From positions 1,488,001 through 1,552,000 of the forward strand of contig JABELC010000011.1 of the NCBI GenBank assembly GCA_028455995.1: a DNA stretch of 64,000 nucleotides, in the 5' to 3' direction. Source of the stretch: Scleromitrula shiraiana. Taxonomy: Eukaryota > Ascomycota > Leotiomycetes > Helotiales > Sclerotiniaceae. Shown in pieces: positions 36,544 through 46,853 of the stretch. A program made the position numbers and the translations under genes. Below the pieces are notes generated by a model. That model made no database searches. It worked only from the letters and a program-made list of their open reading frames with translations, and was not told the DNA's origin. Every line of letters starts with the position of its first letter. Positions within the stretch are counted from its first letter, which is position 1.

Positions 36544-36958
36544 GTGCAATTCATTATCTATCTCGATGAAGGAAATTTTGAAATAATTGATTAAAAGATC
36601 ATGGAAGAGAAGGCTATAGAAAATGGAATTCACGAACATATCAAATTAAAGAGTAGGATTAATTAGTTTGGTCTTATTGATTCTTTTGAGGAATTAAGGG
36701 GTTTGAGTTGGGGGCGAACCCGGGCGATTTGGAGTTTTGGGTGGAGGCGATTAGCCCTTGTACGTATTTAATTCGAGGAATGCGGGAAGACTGATCTGGT
36801 GATTGGTCTTACTGTAAGCCATGCATGATAATGATAAAATTCGCAACAGTTGCAACATCAAACCCCAGACTTTTAGTCAATATTGCGGCTCCATGAGAGT
36901 TTCATAGGTTTACACTTGCCTGAGCCGCAATTGTACGTCAAAATGATGATCTATTAAT
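36544..36958. other. Short convergent intergenic region
   Basis: 415 bp between two 3' ends. No gene or clear structure seen. Confidence 0.5.
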
Positions 36959-38333
36959 CTAAATCTGTACGCGATATTTTTGTAAAAGCTCTCGCACACT
37001 ATCTATGGGTAATCCCTCCAATTTGAATCCTTGGTTTCCAGTTCTACCATCCCGACCAGCAATCATAGAATTCAAGATTGCTTCTTCGGTCGCCTCGCTA
37101 GCCGCGCGAAACAAAGTCTCGATACTCTCATTTTTGATGATTTTGATATCGTTCGTTTCTATCTTGGAGATACCATCCACTTGAGGAGCGCTGACAAATT
37201 CGTCTGTAGTATTTCCTGTAGATAAAGCCAGAATGATATCTCCTGAATAGTTGCGTCCGACACCATGACCACCAACTTGTGCAAGCCCTACTGCACAGTG
37301 TCGTGCAACTCGTTCAAGTTGATGGGGTAACAGTGGTGCATTTGTTCTGTTATTAACGTTAGCATGCTTACCGAACAGTTTGTGTGGCACGGTGAAATAA
37401 AAATAACCCACATCAGATAGATAACAATGCTTCCCTCCCCAATCTTTCCACTTTTCGATCTCAAAAGCTCCTTCTCAACTAGTTCCTTCCTCTCCTTTAA
37501 AATCAATTTTCCGATCGGCACCCCGCCAATACTCATATCTCTCGTGTGCCCATAATTACTCTGACAAATCACACCAACCGTGAATTCATCACCACCATCC
37601 TCGCCTCCAAAAACCCTTGAACTAGTCCCAGTACCCCCAGGAAACATATGACAAGTCATACCCGCACCACCGCCAAACTGGCCTTCTTGCACATCTTCTT
37701 GCGTCAATGCGTTATCGAAAGCAACAGCTACTTCGTCAGCAGTTAACGGTGTTTGAAAAACATCATTCAACAACCAATCGCATGTTTCTCCCACGACTGG
37801 CGTGCCAAAATTTTGGGATATATCATCTATGCTAGTGCCATTTTTACGAGCACGGTCTAACGTCCAGCTCCAGATGGATTGGAAGACAGTACCAAGGGAG
37901 CAGGAATTAGTTAGCGCAATCGGCTAGCAACAAAATTAGCCCATGAAGTGTTCGCTGGAAAGGCAGAAAGTACCGTATTAGTGTAACCAAAATCCTTAAT
38001 TTGATACGAACCAGTAACCTCCCCATTACCATTCAACGTATGCAAAGCTGCATAACATGGAATCTGGATTGAGTCTGGATGGCGTGGAAAGATTACAGTG
38101 ACGCCTTTTCGGGAATCATCTCCATCATTTCCGATTGTATTTTGACCAACAAGTACCCCTAATAAATGTCAGAAACCAAGGTTTAGTATTCATTGAGGCC
38201 CCGAAAGAATTAAAATATGGCAAGATGTATGTAATAGCGTACCTGGAACATCGAGGATAGAATTTTTGGATCCGGCTTTAAGTTGTCCGGGGGTATATCC
38301 AAGATCTGAGATTGTGATGCGTGATTTTGACAT
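36959..38333 (-). CDS. Family S58 (DmpA/P1-type) aminopeptidase
   Basis: Four exons: 38333-38243, 38158-37974, 37923-37412 and 37346-36959, giving 391 residues. S58 enzymes are N-terminal nucleophile hydrolases. They cleave themselves at a Gly-Ser bond, and the freed Ser attacks N-terminal residues of peptides or amides. Visible hallmarks are ILDVPGVLVGQNTIGNDG, LHTLNGNGEVTGSYQIKDFG, IALTNSCSLGTVFQSIW, GGGAGMTCHMFPGGTGTSSR and GGVPIGKL. The cleavage site GEGS has Ser257 as the expected nucleophile, close to Ser250 of bacterial DmpA. ITNAPLLPHQLERVARHCAV and SGDIILALST complete the small subunit. The last intron (72 bp) was placed because its removal joins SIVIYLI to TNAPLLP in frame. No signal peptide is seen, so it is probably cytoplasmic. 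Confidence 0.9.
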
Positions 38334-38427
38334 TATTGGTATTTTTGGTTATCGTTGTATAAATCGGTGTTATGAGCTTCAATTTGATGAACATTTGAAA
38401 TCTGTACTTTGGTGATGAGGGGTGGAG

Positions 38428-38437
38428 ATATATATAT
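38428..38437 (-). promoter_or_regulatory. TATA-like element upstream of the S58 peptidase gene
   Basis: An ATATATATAT run lies about 95-105 bp upstream of the ATG at 38333, a usual TATA distance once a leader is allowed for. Evidence is positional only. Confidence 0.3.
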
Positions 38438-38843
38438 CACAATATGCGGGGTAATTCTCTCACGCCGGAATGACTCACGCCGCGCAATACCAGTCGTACT
38501 TCAGACCGAATGGAATGATTTCGCAAAAGAATTACAGACAATAGAGTGGATATAGTAAAATCCCTTTAAGAGGTAGTTAGTTCAATATGTAAGAAGTGGG
38601 ATGTATTTCTTAAGATGGGTACGGAGGATTCGGTCCTAAAAGACCGACCTATAGCTGACTAATCTACGCTTAGCTACAAACGAAGGTTTACTGATATCGT
38701 TAAAGTTGCCTAAAAGGGCTAAATCAAATCTACACTTTTGTAGATACTATTCACATTTTTATAGACCACTTGCAATATATTGCAAAAGACCTATAGAACT
38801 AATATTGATTAGGATGCAATTTTATTATATTGAGCCTACTAGG

Positions 38844-38894
38844 TTGTGCAAAATTTGTGCGAAATTTGTGCGAAATTTGTGCGAAATTTGTGCG
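38844..38894 (+). repeat. 11-bp tandem repeat, about 4-5 copies
   Basis: The unit TTTGTGCGAAA is repeated without gaps; the first copy is imperfect (TTGTGCAAAA). It lies in the spacer between the S58 peptidase and the aldolase gene. Confidence 0.85.
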
Positions 38895-38942
38895 GAAATC
38901 ATTGTTCAAAATAGTGGATACTAGCGTCAATGCTATCCAGTT

Positions 38943-39040
38943 AGTGTCAAATACTAGTGTCAAATAGTATCAATTAGTGTCAATCAGTGTCAATCAGTAT
39001 TAATCAGTGTCAATCAGTATCAATCAATGTCAATCAGTGT
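38943..39040 (+). repeat. 10-bp degenerate tandem repeat, about 9-10 copies
   Basis: The unit is close to AGTGTCAATC. Single-base variants (AGTATCAATC, AGTATTAATC, AATGTCAATC) follow one another for about 100 bp. There are no unique spacers, so it is not a CRISPR array. Confidence 0.85.
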
Positions 39041-39049
39041 GCAAAGTTG

Positions 39050-40450
39050 CTTTTCAATCTTGCAACTTGAACTTGTCTATATCTATTTTAGCCTACTAAC
39101 TTGAAACTTGAAACTGTCACTTTCTTTCAAATTGTCTGTACTATTTTTTTGCGAAATCACTAATCGTCGGACTTCGCTTAATCTCCATGAACTTGAAGGA
39201 AATTTGTCTTTTTATCAATGTAAACAAAATGTTTTTAATAAACGAATTTATTTTTTATAAAAAAAATATTTGATTTTATACATAAATTTATACCATGATG
39301 TAATAACTTGAAAAACTTGAAATAATTTTTTTATTATAATAATACAATATTATAATTTTTAAGAAGAATTAAAGAAGAAAAATCAATTTATATACTAGTA
39401 CTAGTACTACTACTAGTAGTATTTTATTAAACGTACTCAGAATACTAGTATTAAAATTTATATTTAAAAAATCAAATTTATTGAAATGAAATTTAATTAA
39501 ATTAAAATCAAGTTCTTCGTATATTTTTTACTAGTAGTACTACTACTAGTAGTATTAAATACCAGTGATAACTTGAAATAATTATTTTAATTTATAATAA
39601 AATTGATATTAATGTTAATATTAATATTAATAATAATAGTATTATTATTAATATTTTTATTGATAATTTTTTGAACTTGAAACTTTTTTATATATTAACT
39701 TTTTTATTATCTTGTATTTATCTTCAAGTTTATTTATTTTCAAAAAGACAAGTTGATATACTAGTACTAGTAACTTGAAATTAATGAAATCCTTTTTTAA
39801 AAAAATATTACTAGTAATTTAATATATTTTTAATTAATACTACTACTAGTAGTTATTATATATGATACTACTACTACTAGTAGTATCTACTACTAGTAGC
39901 TACTAGTAGTAGTAACTTACTTGAATAAATTTTAATTTCAAGTCTGAGTTTATTTGAATATATTCTTATTATTATAATACTAGCAACTTGCTAGCGCTAG
40001 TGATTAAATAATCTGGTAATTAAAAAATAATTAAAAAAGAACTCAAACTTGAAAACTTGAAATAAACCAAACTTCAAAAGAAAATAAAAAAATTAAATTA
40101 AATACTTCAAGTTACTAGTATTAAAAAGAAATCAAAAACAGTTACTAGTAAATAATTCAATTAAAAAACTCAATCAAAAAATTCAATCAAGAAACTTGTT
40201 CAATCAAGAAATTCAATCAAAAAATTCAATCCAATTCATCTTCCGAGTCATTGATTCAGATAAATAATATGATGTTTGATTTATAAAAAACATTATATGA
40301 TTTTTTTTCGCTTAGACTCGGAGACTCGGATCTAATGAGTTTTTTTATAAAAAGCATTTTTAATACTAGTACTACTAGTACTAGTTAGTAGTAGTAAATT
40401 TAACACTAGCAACTTGGTTGTTTAAAAACATAAGAAAATACGTACTACTA
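39050..40450. repeat. AT-rich low-complexity block built from CTAGTAG and ACTTGAA motifs
   Basis: At least ten clusters of TACTAGTAGTA-type sequence and its inverse are seen, for example near 39395-39425, 39530-39555, 39835-39915, 40365-40390 and 40440-40460. They alternate with repeated AACTTGAA(A) and, near 40160-40230, with TTCAATCAA(A/G)AAA repeats. The DNA between is nearly pure AT. No coding sense. Many CTAG-centred palindromes give it hairpin potential. The origin may be a decayed transposon or expanded microsatellite. Confidence 0.6.
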
Positions 40451-40554
40451 CTACTAGTAGTTATTGGATTTAAGTCTACGAGCACAACATTGATTTTAAT
40501 ACTCAAGTGTTCAAGTTGTTATCTCGTTAGCTTTAGTCAACTAATTGACTAATG

Positions 40555-41090
40555 ATGTTGATGTGAGGTGTAAAGATCTTCAATAAGCGAGACTAGAAGA
40601 ATAACTACCTCGCTTAGACGAAAGGCTCTACGTCACCAGCGACCAGAACAGAAACATTCGAGTGTCTAAACACTATATAGCTAGTTGTGCTACTAGATAG
40701 TATGTAGACAAGTAGAGGCTATCAAACTTAATATTGTTTATCCTCAATTGAGACCAGGTAATATTGGCGACCATATACTAATTGCGATCTTAGTAGTAGG
40801 AAAGCCGTGAAGCTTGGATCTTACCTTTCAAACTAGAACTTCTTCGGTATTATGGAACAGACGATTTCTTATAAGATTAAGGACATCAGAAAGAGCCTCA
40901 TAGTCCTCGAGGAATGTATTATACTCGAACTTACCGACTCACTCGCCGACTCGGCTCGGGCCTCCACGGGTAGCCGACGCCAAGTTTTATTCAGGCCCGA
41001 GGGACGATTCAAAGTATCAATACATCCCCAGCGAAACCTCCTCCGAATTTGGTCGGCTCCGACTAAATTGCAACGTGTTGTCTGCAAGTA
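40555..41090 (+). mobile_element. Possible Gypsy-type LTR end with leader and short ORF
   Basis: A block with more G+C than its left neighbour starts TGTTGATGTGAGGTG. It runs to about 40763, where ATTGGCGACCATATAC resembles the primer-binding region that follows a Gypsy LTR. A 79-codon frame (40852-41091) starts at an ATG just downstream. It has Arg/Ser-rich content but no gag motif that I recognise. No second LTR is present in the window. The call rests on layout, not on a match. Confidence 0.3.
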
Positions 41091-41241
41091 GAACTAGGGT
41101 TTCTAATCTGCCAGTAAGAGAAAGCAACCCACTATGATATATTATTCTAATCCTTTTATGCAGTAAATCAACTAGGAACAGTTACAACAAGTAAAATCTA
41201 GATCTTACCAAGATTAGCAACACCCTGTCCGATCTTATATG

Positions 41242-41261
41242 CAGGGTATTTAAATACCCTG
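41242..41261. repeat. Perfect 20-bp palindrome
   Basis: CAGGGTATTTAAATACCCTG equals its own reverse complement. It lies in the spacer 847 bp before the aldolase ATG. It could be a dimeric protein-binding site or a transposon end remnant. Confidence 0.6.
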
Positions 41262-42107
41262 AAGTGACCCCCAACTTGAACAGAGTAAAGCTTACACACA
41301 TCCCTGAACGGATACATTTCCTCGGGTTGTATCGATGTGGATTAGTTTATACCTACCTTTTGAATTTTCACGCATGTGTCAATTTATATCTCGCTGCAGC
41401 GACAGCTTCTGTTTTCAACAACACCTACATGTCATGGATATGTTCACATGACAATTGCCAAGGATTAACCCCGCCACGGTTTTGCCCCACAGTGGATCAT
41501 TCGACATCCACCACATTTCCCCATTCCACCATTTTATGGTCGACCGATTTCCGCAGGTAAGAATTCCAGCCAAATCTTAGTGAACTTACTCAGAAGTGTG
41601 GGGGTAATATGTTGCTGAAAAGCCATTTTTGGATTATCTCAGTTCTTAGTGTGGAGGAACATCAGTGACTGATCTGATCCTCCACTTTTGGGAAATGCCC
41701 CGCGTGTCCTTGTGTGGGGGTTTGGCTAATATACGAATACTGCACGCATTGCTCTGCTCTAGATTGTGATGGATTGGATGGAATTTGCAACATACAGTCA
41801 CCAGTGGACAGTCAGCTAGCGAGTCATGCGTTGAAAAATATGGATTGGTGACGCACTTGTTGGTTTTAGTATAAAGATAGCTCGGATGAGAAAGTCTAAG
41901 TTAGATCAACTTCCCATGATGTTATACCTTAATTCTTACTTTAATTTGACCCCGAGCTCTCTCATATAGCAATTTTTTAACTTCCGTTTCCTTCTTATCT
42001 TAACCTCAACTCAACAGATTTGGAATATCTGATAATATTTGCCAAATCCTTTTTCAATCACTGACTATTTTAAACAAATTAATCTTCCAAAGCATACTCG
42101 AAGCAAT
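41262..42107. other. Upstream region of the aldolase gene
   Basis: No gene seen. It is the promoter side of the DapA-family gene, with a leader containing pyrimidine-rich stretches close to the ATG. Confidence 0.5.
41870..41876 (+). promoter_or_regulatory. TATA-like element upstream of the aldolase gene
   Basis: TATAAAG lies about 238 bp before the ATG at 42108. Distance would imply a fairly long leader. Low support. Confidence 0.25.
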
Positions 42108-43079
42108 ATGACTTCATCCGAATCAGTTGAAAACGGACACTCAGTCCAACCATCATCATCTCGTCCTCTCGTTCCGGGAGTATACGTTCCAACCGTAGCA
42201 TTTTTCGATCCCACAACCGAAGAAGTCGACACAACCACCGTCTTCAAACACGCAACCAGACTCGCCACTTCTGGCATCGCAGGTATCGTAACCCATGGTT
42301 CTAATGGAGAGGCTGTTCATCTTACGCATCCCGAGCGAGCTCTCATAACCTCTACCACTCGCCAAGCACTCAATCAAGCTGGTAAACAATCCATGCCAGT
42401 TATCGTAGGTTGTGGAACTCAATCAGTTCACGAGACTGTTCAACTCTGTCAAGAAGCTGCGTCTTCAGGAGGAGATTATGCACTTGTTCTTCCACCGAGT
42501 TATTATGGTGGTCTCCTGAATTCGAAATTGGTTTTGAATTTCTTTAAGGATGTGGCGGATGCGAGTCCTATTCCTTTGCTTATTTACAATTTTCCAGCTG
42601 CGGCTGGAGGATTGGATTTGAACTCGGATCAGATACTGGAGTTATCAAAGCATAGCAATATTGTGGGGGTTAAACTTACTTGTGGGAACACGGGAAAACT
42701 GGCACGCATTGTAGCTAGTGCAAAGCGAGGATTCTTCGTTACGGGTGGTTCTGCGGATTTTATATTGCAGACTATGGTAGTTGGTGGGCATGGTGTGATT
42801 GCCGGATTGGCGAATGTGGCACCAAAAGTTTGTGTGGAAGTTATGAGACTTTTCGAAGAAGGAGATTTTAGAATGGCGAGGATGATACAAGCGGGAGTTG
42901 CACGTGGTGATTGGGCAGCTATTCAGGGTGGTTTCGTTAGTGTCAAGTGTGCGTTAGAGCATTATTATGGGTATGGTGGTAAACCAAGGAGACCTTGTGT
43001 TTCACCAGAACAAGAAGAGTTGAAGGTTATGAACCAAGGGTTTTACGAATTGCTTTTGATGGAGAAAAAACTGGGTTAA
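42108..43079 (+). CDS. DapA/NAL-family Schiff-base aldolase
   Basis: A single exon of 323 residues. The frame extends 69 bases upstream from TTG, so the first ATG at 42108 is used. The family folds as a TIM barrel and forms a lysine Schiff base with a 2-keto acid. Visible elements are GVYVPTVAFF at the barrel start, HGSNGEAVHLTHPER (the GTTGE-type pyruvate-binding loop, here GSNGE, residues 64-68), PPSYYGG (Tyr near 132), LLIYNFPAAAGG (catalytic Tyr160) and IVGVKLTCGN (Schiff-base Lys189). All catalytic positions I can place are kept. Fungal members include 2-keto-3-deoxy-L-galactonate aldolase of galacturonate breakdown and 4-hydroxy-2-oxoglutarate aldolase. Which substrate this one uses cannot be read here. 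It is probably cytoplasmic. Confidence 0.88.
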   Translation: MTSSESVENGHSVQPSSSRPLVPGVYVPTVAFFDPTTEEVDTTTVFKHATRLATSGIAGIVTHGSNGEAVHLTHPERALITSTTRQALNQAGKQSMPVIVGCGTQSVHETVQLCQEAASSGGDYALVLPPSYYGGLLNSKLVLNFFKDVADASPIPLLIYNFPAAAGGLDLNSDQILELSKHSNIVGVKLTCGNTGKLARIVASAKRGFFVTGGSADFILQTMVVGGHGVIAGLANVAPKVCVEVMRLFEEGDFRMARMIQAGVARGDWAAIQGGFVSVKCALEHYYGYGGKPRRPCVSPEQEELKVMNQGFYELLLMEKKLG

Positions 43080-45126
43080 TGGCGACAAAAGGAGTGAATA
43101 TATCGATTTTGTCTAAAGTCTTTTATATGCGGAATTGTTAGCAAGCTCGATTTTCAACAAGATAGTATGTATAGGCCGCTTTTTGTTCTTGTATATAGTC
43201 ACATAGTATCAAGCCGACATGTGGGTCAGATGGAAAAGAGGAATACAGTAGAAAACTAAAGATTCTCAAAGATCATAGAGTCATTCAAACTTCACACCAA
43301 ACTGCATGTCTTACTCATCCAAAATCCGCTACCTCGTATTTCACAGAACCTAAAACCCGGGTATGTACTAAACTAACATCCAAGCCGGGAATATATCCAA
43401 TTCTAGTATCGCAAGTTGTCTTTAACTACCTACTTATGGCAAAAATGGGGTTTGGAATGTGGACCCAACCGTTAAGAGCTGTGAATGCGGGGTGGTCGGC
43501 TAGAGCGTTACCAAGAGGTTGAGGTTGTTTTGCTTACACCCCTAGTTTCGAGAAGTAATCGACTTTTACTCCCTTATCCGACACATGGAGAGGGTGCCGA
43601 GTATTTTAACTCTATCGTCATATATAGAACTGCAATTTCTTGTCTACTTCCACTTTTATTATTGTGTTTGATCGCACTATGTCTCTGAAATACAACCAGC
43701 CTCTTTCAAAAGTACATTGATAATGAGCTTGCAAGTTGTAACGCAGATCATGAGAAGATATTGCTAAGGGGAGGTATGCTTAAAGTTTGGAGCATCTCGG
43801 CAATCCTCGTGATAATTTCAACATCAAATATGAGGAAGATCGAACTCCCCTCTCCTACGCGACATCCAATTAAAGTTTTGACCTGGTTAAGACATATTCG
43901 TAGAAGCCTATTGTCGGTCTGAGCTTGACATATATAGTGGAGTAAACACTATAGCTCAAATCCCACAAAAAGTGGGAATTTCGATGTCGTGAAGTTAGTC
44001 TTGGAAGGGATAAGTTCCCCTTCAACAAGGTAGCAAACTAACACTTTTTCTGTAAAATACTAAACCATAATCCAGAGGTCCCTAATAATAGAAACTCTTC
44101 AAATAGTACCGACGATGACGATCTGTTCGTCCAGGTAATCATTAGTTGGTTTCAATGCTCTGTGGTCTAAGCTTCTCTGATCTGGTTTCTATGATGAACT
44201 AGTTTGAGTAGCTGTCTAAGAAATTATCGGTATACTTGGAGATATCTTGGTAGATAGTAGAGCAAGAGACTGGATGGACTCTCAAAAACATTCTTGCAAT
44301 ACTTCTGTCAAATGAAAAGAAAATACTCTACAAATCCGATGCTAATAGTTCATAAGAGCTCACAACAAGTATCCAGATAGTTTATTGAAAGTTACATCCG
44401 ATCATTAGAGATACATATGAGGTATTGTTGCTAAGATACCTACATAAGTAATTACCATGCCATAAAAGCTTACAAATCATTTTTATGGGACAGTTCTTTT
44501 CAGCCACGCCACTATTCTCCTTCCAGTTTAAGTAGGTAGGACATGTTCCTGCAGACCGCCAACCAAAACCTCGGAATAGTTTCATTTTTTGAATTTTTTC
44601 CACCATACATATGCAAGGCACAAGAATAGGCCGGTCTTCTTACTCGTATCCAGCCCACATAACAGCAAATTGGGTAGTTATTGGCTAAGTAAGTCCAACA
44701 GGAGATACCAAGTACTTTCCACATCCCATTTTGAATTCTTCTTGCTTCCAAGCTTTAAATTTTCTCTTCTTCAACGTCGCAAAAAGAATAGGAAGGGCAT
44801 AAAAAGAAAAAAGTCGTTCTTTTCATCACTTCAATCATAGACATTCGCTTTTTTTATCGTTCTTGGTTATGTATTGAAATCGTTACTTTACTTCCTCTTT
44901 CCATATCGAGTAAAGATCTTCTATCTATCTTTCTTGCTATTGTATATCATTGCAACACATGCAACACAAACAACACAGCAAAACACAACATTTCATTCGT
45001 TTCAAATCTGCATACAGCATACATACGTCGGCGCAATACGTCAGTTCTACATCTACATTTATAGTGCATCTAATACCTCTTCAATCATCATTCGTCGTCT
45101 AATCAATCAATAAATAAATATCCACG
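43080..45126. other. Long intergenic region, nothing recognised
   Basis: 2 kb without a supportable gene. Small hairpins occur (TCCCAC-AAAAA-GTGGGA near 43962). The last 250 bases are pyrimidine- and CA-rich, as expected of a long fungal 5' leader of the wall-protein gene. Confidence 0.5.
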
Positions 45127-46104
45127 ATGCGCCCACAACACATTATCTCATTCGCAATAATTGCGCCTTCGGTGTTGGCAACAATAGCGGATTTGAACCC
45201 CCGCAGCGATTGTCAACAAGGATATACCCTATGTTCACCTTCATCGGCGAGTTCATCTTCGACTCCTCAAATCGGAGATGCAGATTTCGTACATCTGTTC
45301 CAAGATATCGTTCTCTCCTCCCTCCCATCCTCCAAACGAAGTCTCCCCAACACCCACCCCATTTTCGAAAACCAAAATGAAAAACGCGACTCCCCATCCG
45401 TATGCTGCGTCTCCTCCCTAAGCTGTCTAACCATGTCATCGCTCTCCCTCCCCTTCTGCTACGACCGCTTCACAACCAATTACTTCCTGCCCGACAACAG
45501 CTACGGAACCGTCGTAGGCGGCGCCTACACATCTTCCAATGGCGCAACCGCCAATCTCGAATCGGGAGATTATACCCTCGCGGACGGAACAACAGGAAAC
45601 ATCTACTCCTCGGACGAAGCCGCAAAACCCAACACCGCAACCCTCCCCATGCCAACCCAATACACCGCCGCCGGCGTCGGAAGCGCCATCCCCGCCTCTG
45701 TCCTTGGCGGCGTAACCGTCACCTACACGACCACACTTCCCGGTACGACCATCCCAGGGAGCACAATTCCCGGTACCACGGTAGCAGAGAGCTTGAGCGT
45801 GGAGACGGTGAGTGTAGATAGTACGATTACGACGACGGTAAGCGGATCACAGACGTTGAGCACGGAGACGAAGGGGGAGCTGATTTCGAGTACGGTGGAG
45901 GGGACGACGAGGGCGGCGAGTACGGTGAAGGGGACGACGAGGAGTGCGAGTTTGGCGACTGTGACGACGGTTGTGGTTAGTGGGAGTGAAAGTTCTAGTG
46001 CGAGTGCGAGCGCGACAAAGAAGAGCGGTGCGGGGAGAGTGGAGGTGGGTGTTGTTGGAGTAATGGGAATGGGTATGATTGGATTGGTGGTTTTGGTTTT
46101 GTGA
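45127..46104 (+). CDS. Secreted GPI-type cell-wall protein
   Basis: A single exon of 325 residues. A signal peptide (MRPQHIISFAIIAPSVLATI) is followed by a Cys-containing, Ser-rich domain: CQQGYTLC, then SVCCVSSLSCLTMSSLSLPF, FCYDRFTTNYFLPDNSYG, and glycine-rich GTVVGGAYTSSNGATANL. Residues about 190-300 are a Thr/Ser stalk with short repeats (LPGTTIPGSTIPGTTV, EGTTRAAS / KGTTRSAS) likely to be O-glycosylated. The C-terminus has a hydrophobic tail (VGVVGVMGMGMIGLVVLVL) after small residues (KKSGAG), the layout of a GPI-anchor signal. Expected at the cell wall or membrane surface; no enzymatic domain. Convergent with kinesin. Confidence 0.85.
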   Translation: MRPQHIISFAIIAPSVLATIADLNPRSDCQQGYTLCSPSSASSSSTPQIGDADFVHLFQDIVLSSLPSSKRSLPNTHPIFENQNEKRDSPSVCCVSSLSCLTMSSLSLPFCYDRFTTNYFLPDNSYGTVVGGAYTSSNGATANLESGDYTLADGTTGNIYSSDEAAKPNTATLPMPTQYTAAGVGSAIPASVLGGVTVTYTTTLPGTTIPGSTIPGTTVAESLSVETVSVDSTITTTVSGSQTLSTETKGELISSTVEGTTRAASTVKGTTRSASLATVTTVVVSGSESSSASASATKKSGAGRVEVGVVGVMGMGMIGLVVLVL

Positions 46105-46853
46105 ATGAATTCTGGATTTGATGGGGAGACTGGAATCAAATGACTGTTTTTAATGAATATATTAATGCGATGGATCATGAATGGGAAATGGAAACGGAGA
46201 GGGATATAATAATGAGCCACATATGACTGGGGAAGGAAAGAAATCTATCTATAATTTTATTATACCATATGGTATCATACCAGAAGCAAGCAAGTATTTA
46301 ATACTAATACCAGTTAGTATGTATGCAAGGTAGATAGATAAATGATAGATATACAGGGAATAAGCAAGAAATAATAAACTGGCTTGTATCATGTGGTATA
46401 TTCTTATGGCACTCAAGAGGCAGGTAGATAAGTGGTATATGTGTAAGGAGAAAATAAGCTTGAAGTTTCAGTTGGGTATACATAAATCTCGTCTCTCATC
46501 TCTTGTCATCTCAAGTCGTCTATCTAATCCATTGTTTTGTTTCTTTCTTTTCTTCTGCTCTTCTCTTCTCCTCTTCCCTCCCGTCACTCGTTTATTTATT
46601 TCTCTGTTGATCATCCACTGACCATCTCACTTCGCTCCACCACTTTCTCTCCTTCCCTCTATACCATAATAAAGAAACAACTACCGAGACTATACCACAC
46701 TTAAATCCGATCCAATTATCCACCAACCCCAGTCCGCTCACCCATCATTCATTGCCAATCATGCCACCCACTCCATGCTATGTATATTACCATCCCCATC
46801 TCCATCTCCACTCAACACCCATCTAATACATGCACACCACTATCTCACACCAC
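46105..46853. other. Convergent intergenic region
   Basis: 749 bp between the wall-protein and kinesin 3' ends. Pyrimidine-rich stretches and CA-rich DNA; no gene. Confidence 0.5.

Noticed and set aside
38943..39040. Possible CRISPR array
   Set aside because: Units are contiguous 10-mers without spacers, in a fungal genome.
40852..41091. Stand-alone 79-codon gene
   Set aside because: It is better explained as a leader or gag fragment of a possible retroelement; there is no independent support as a host gene.
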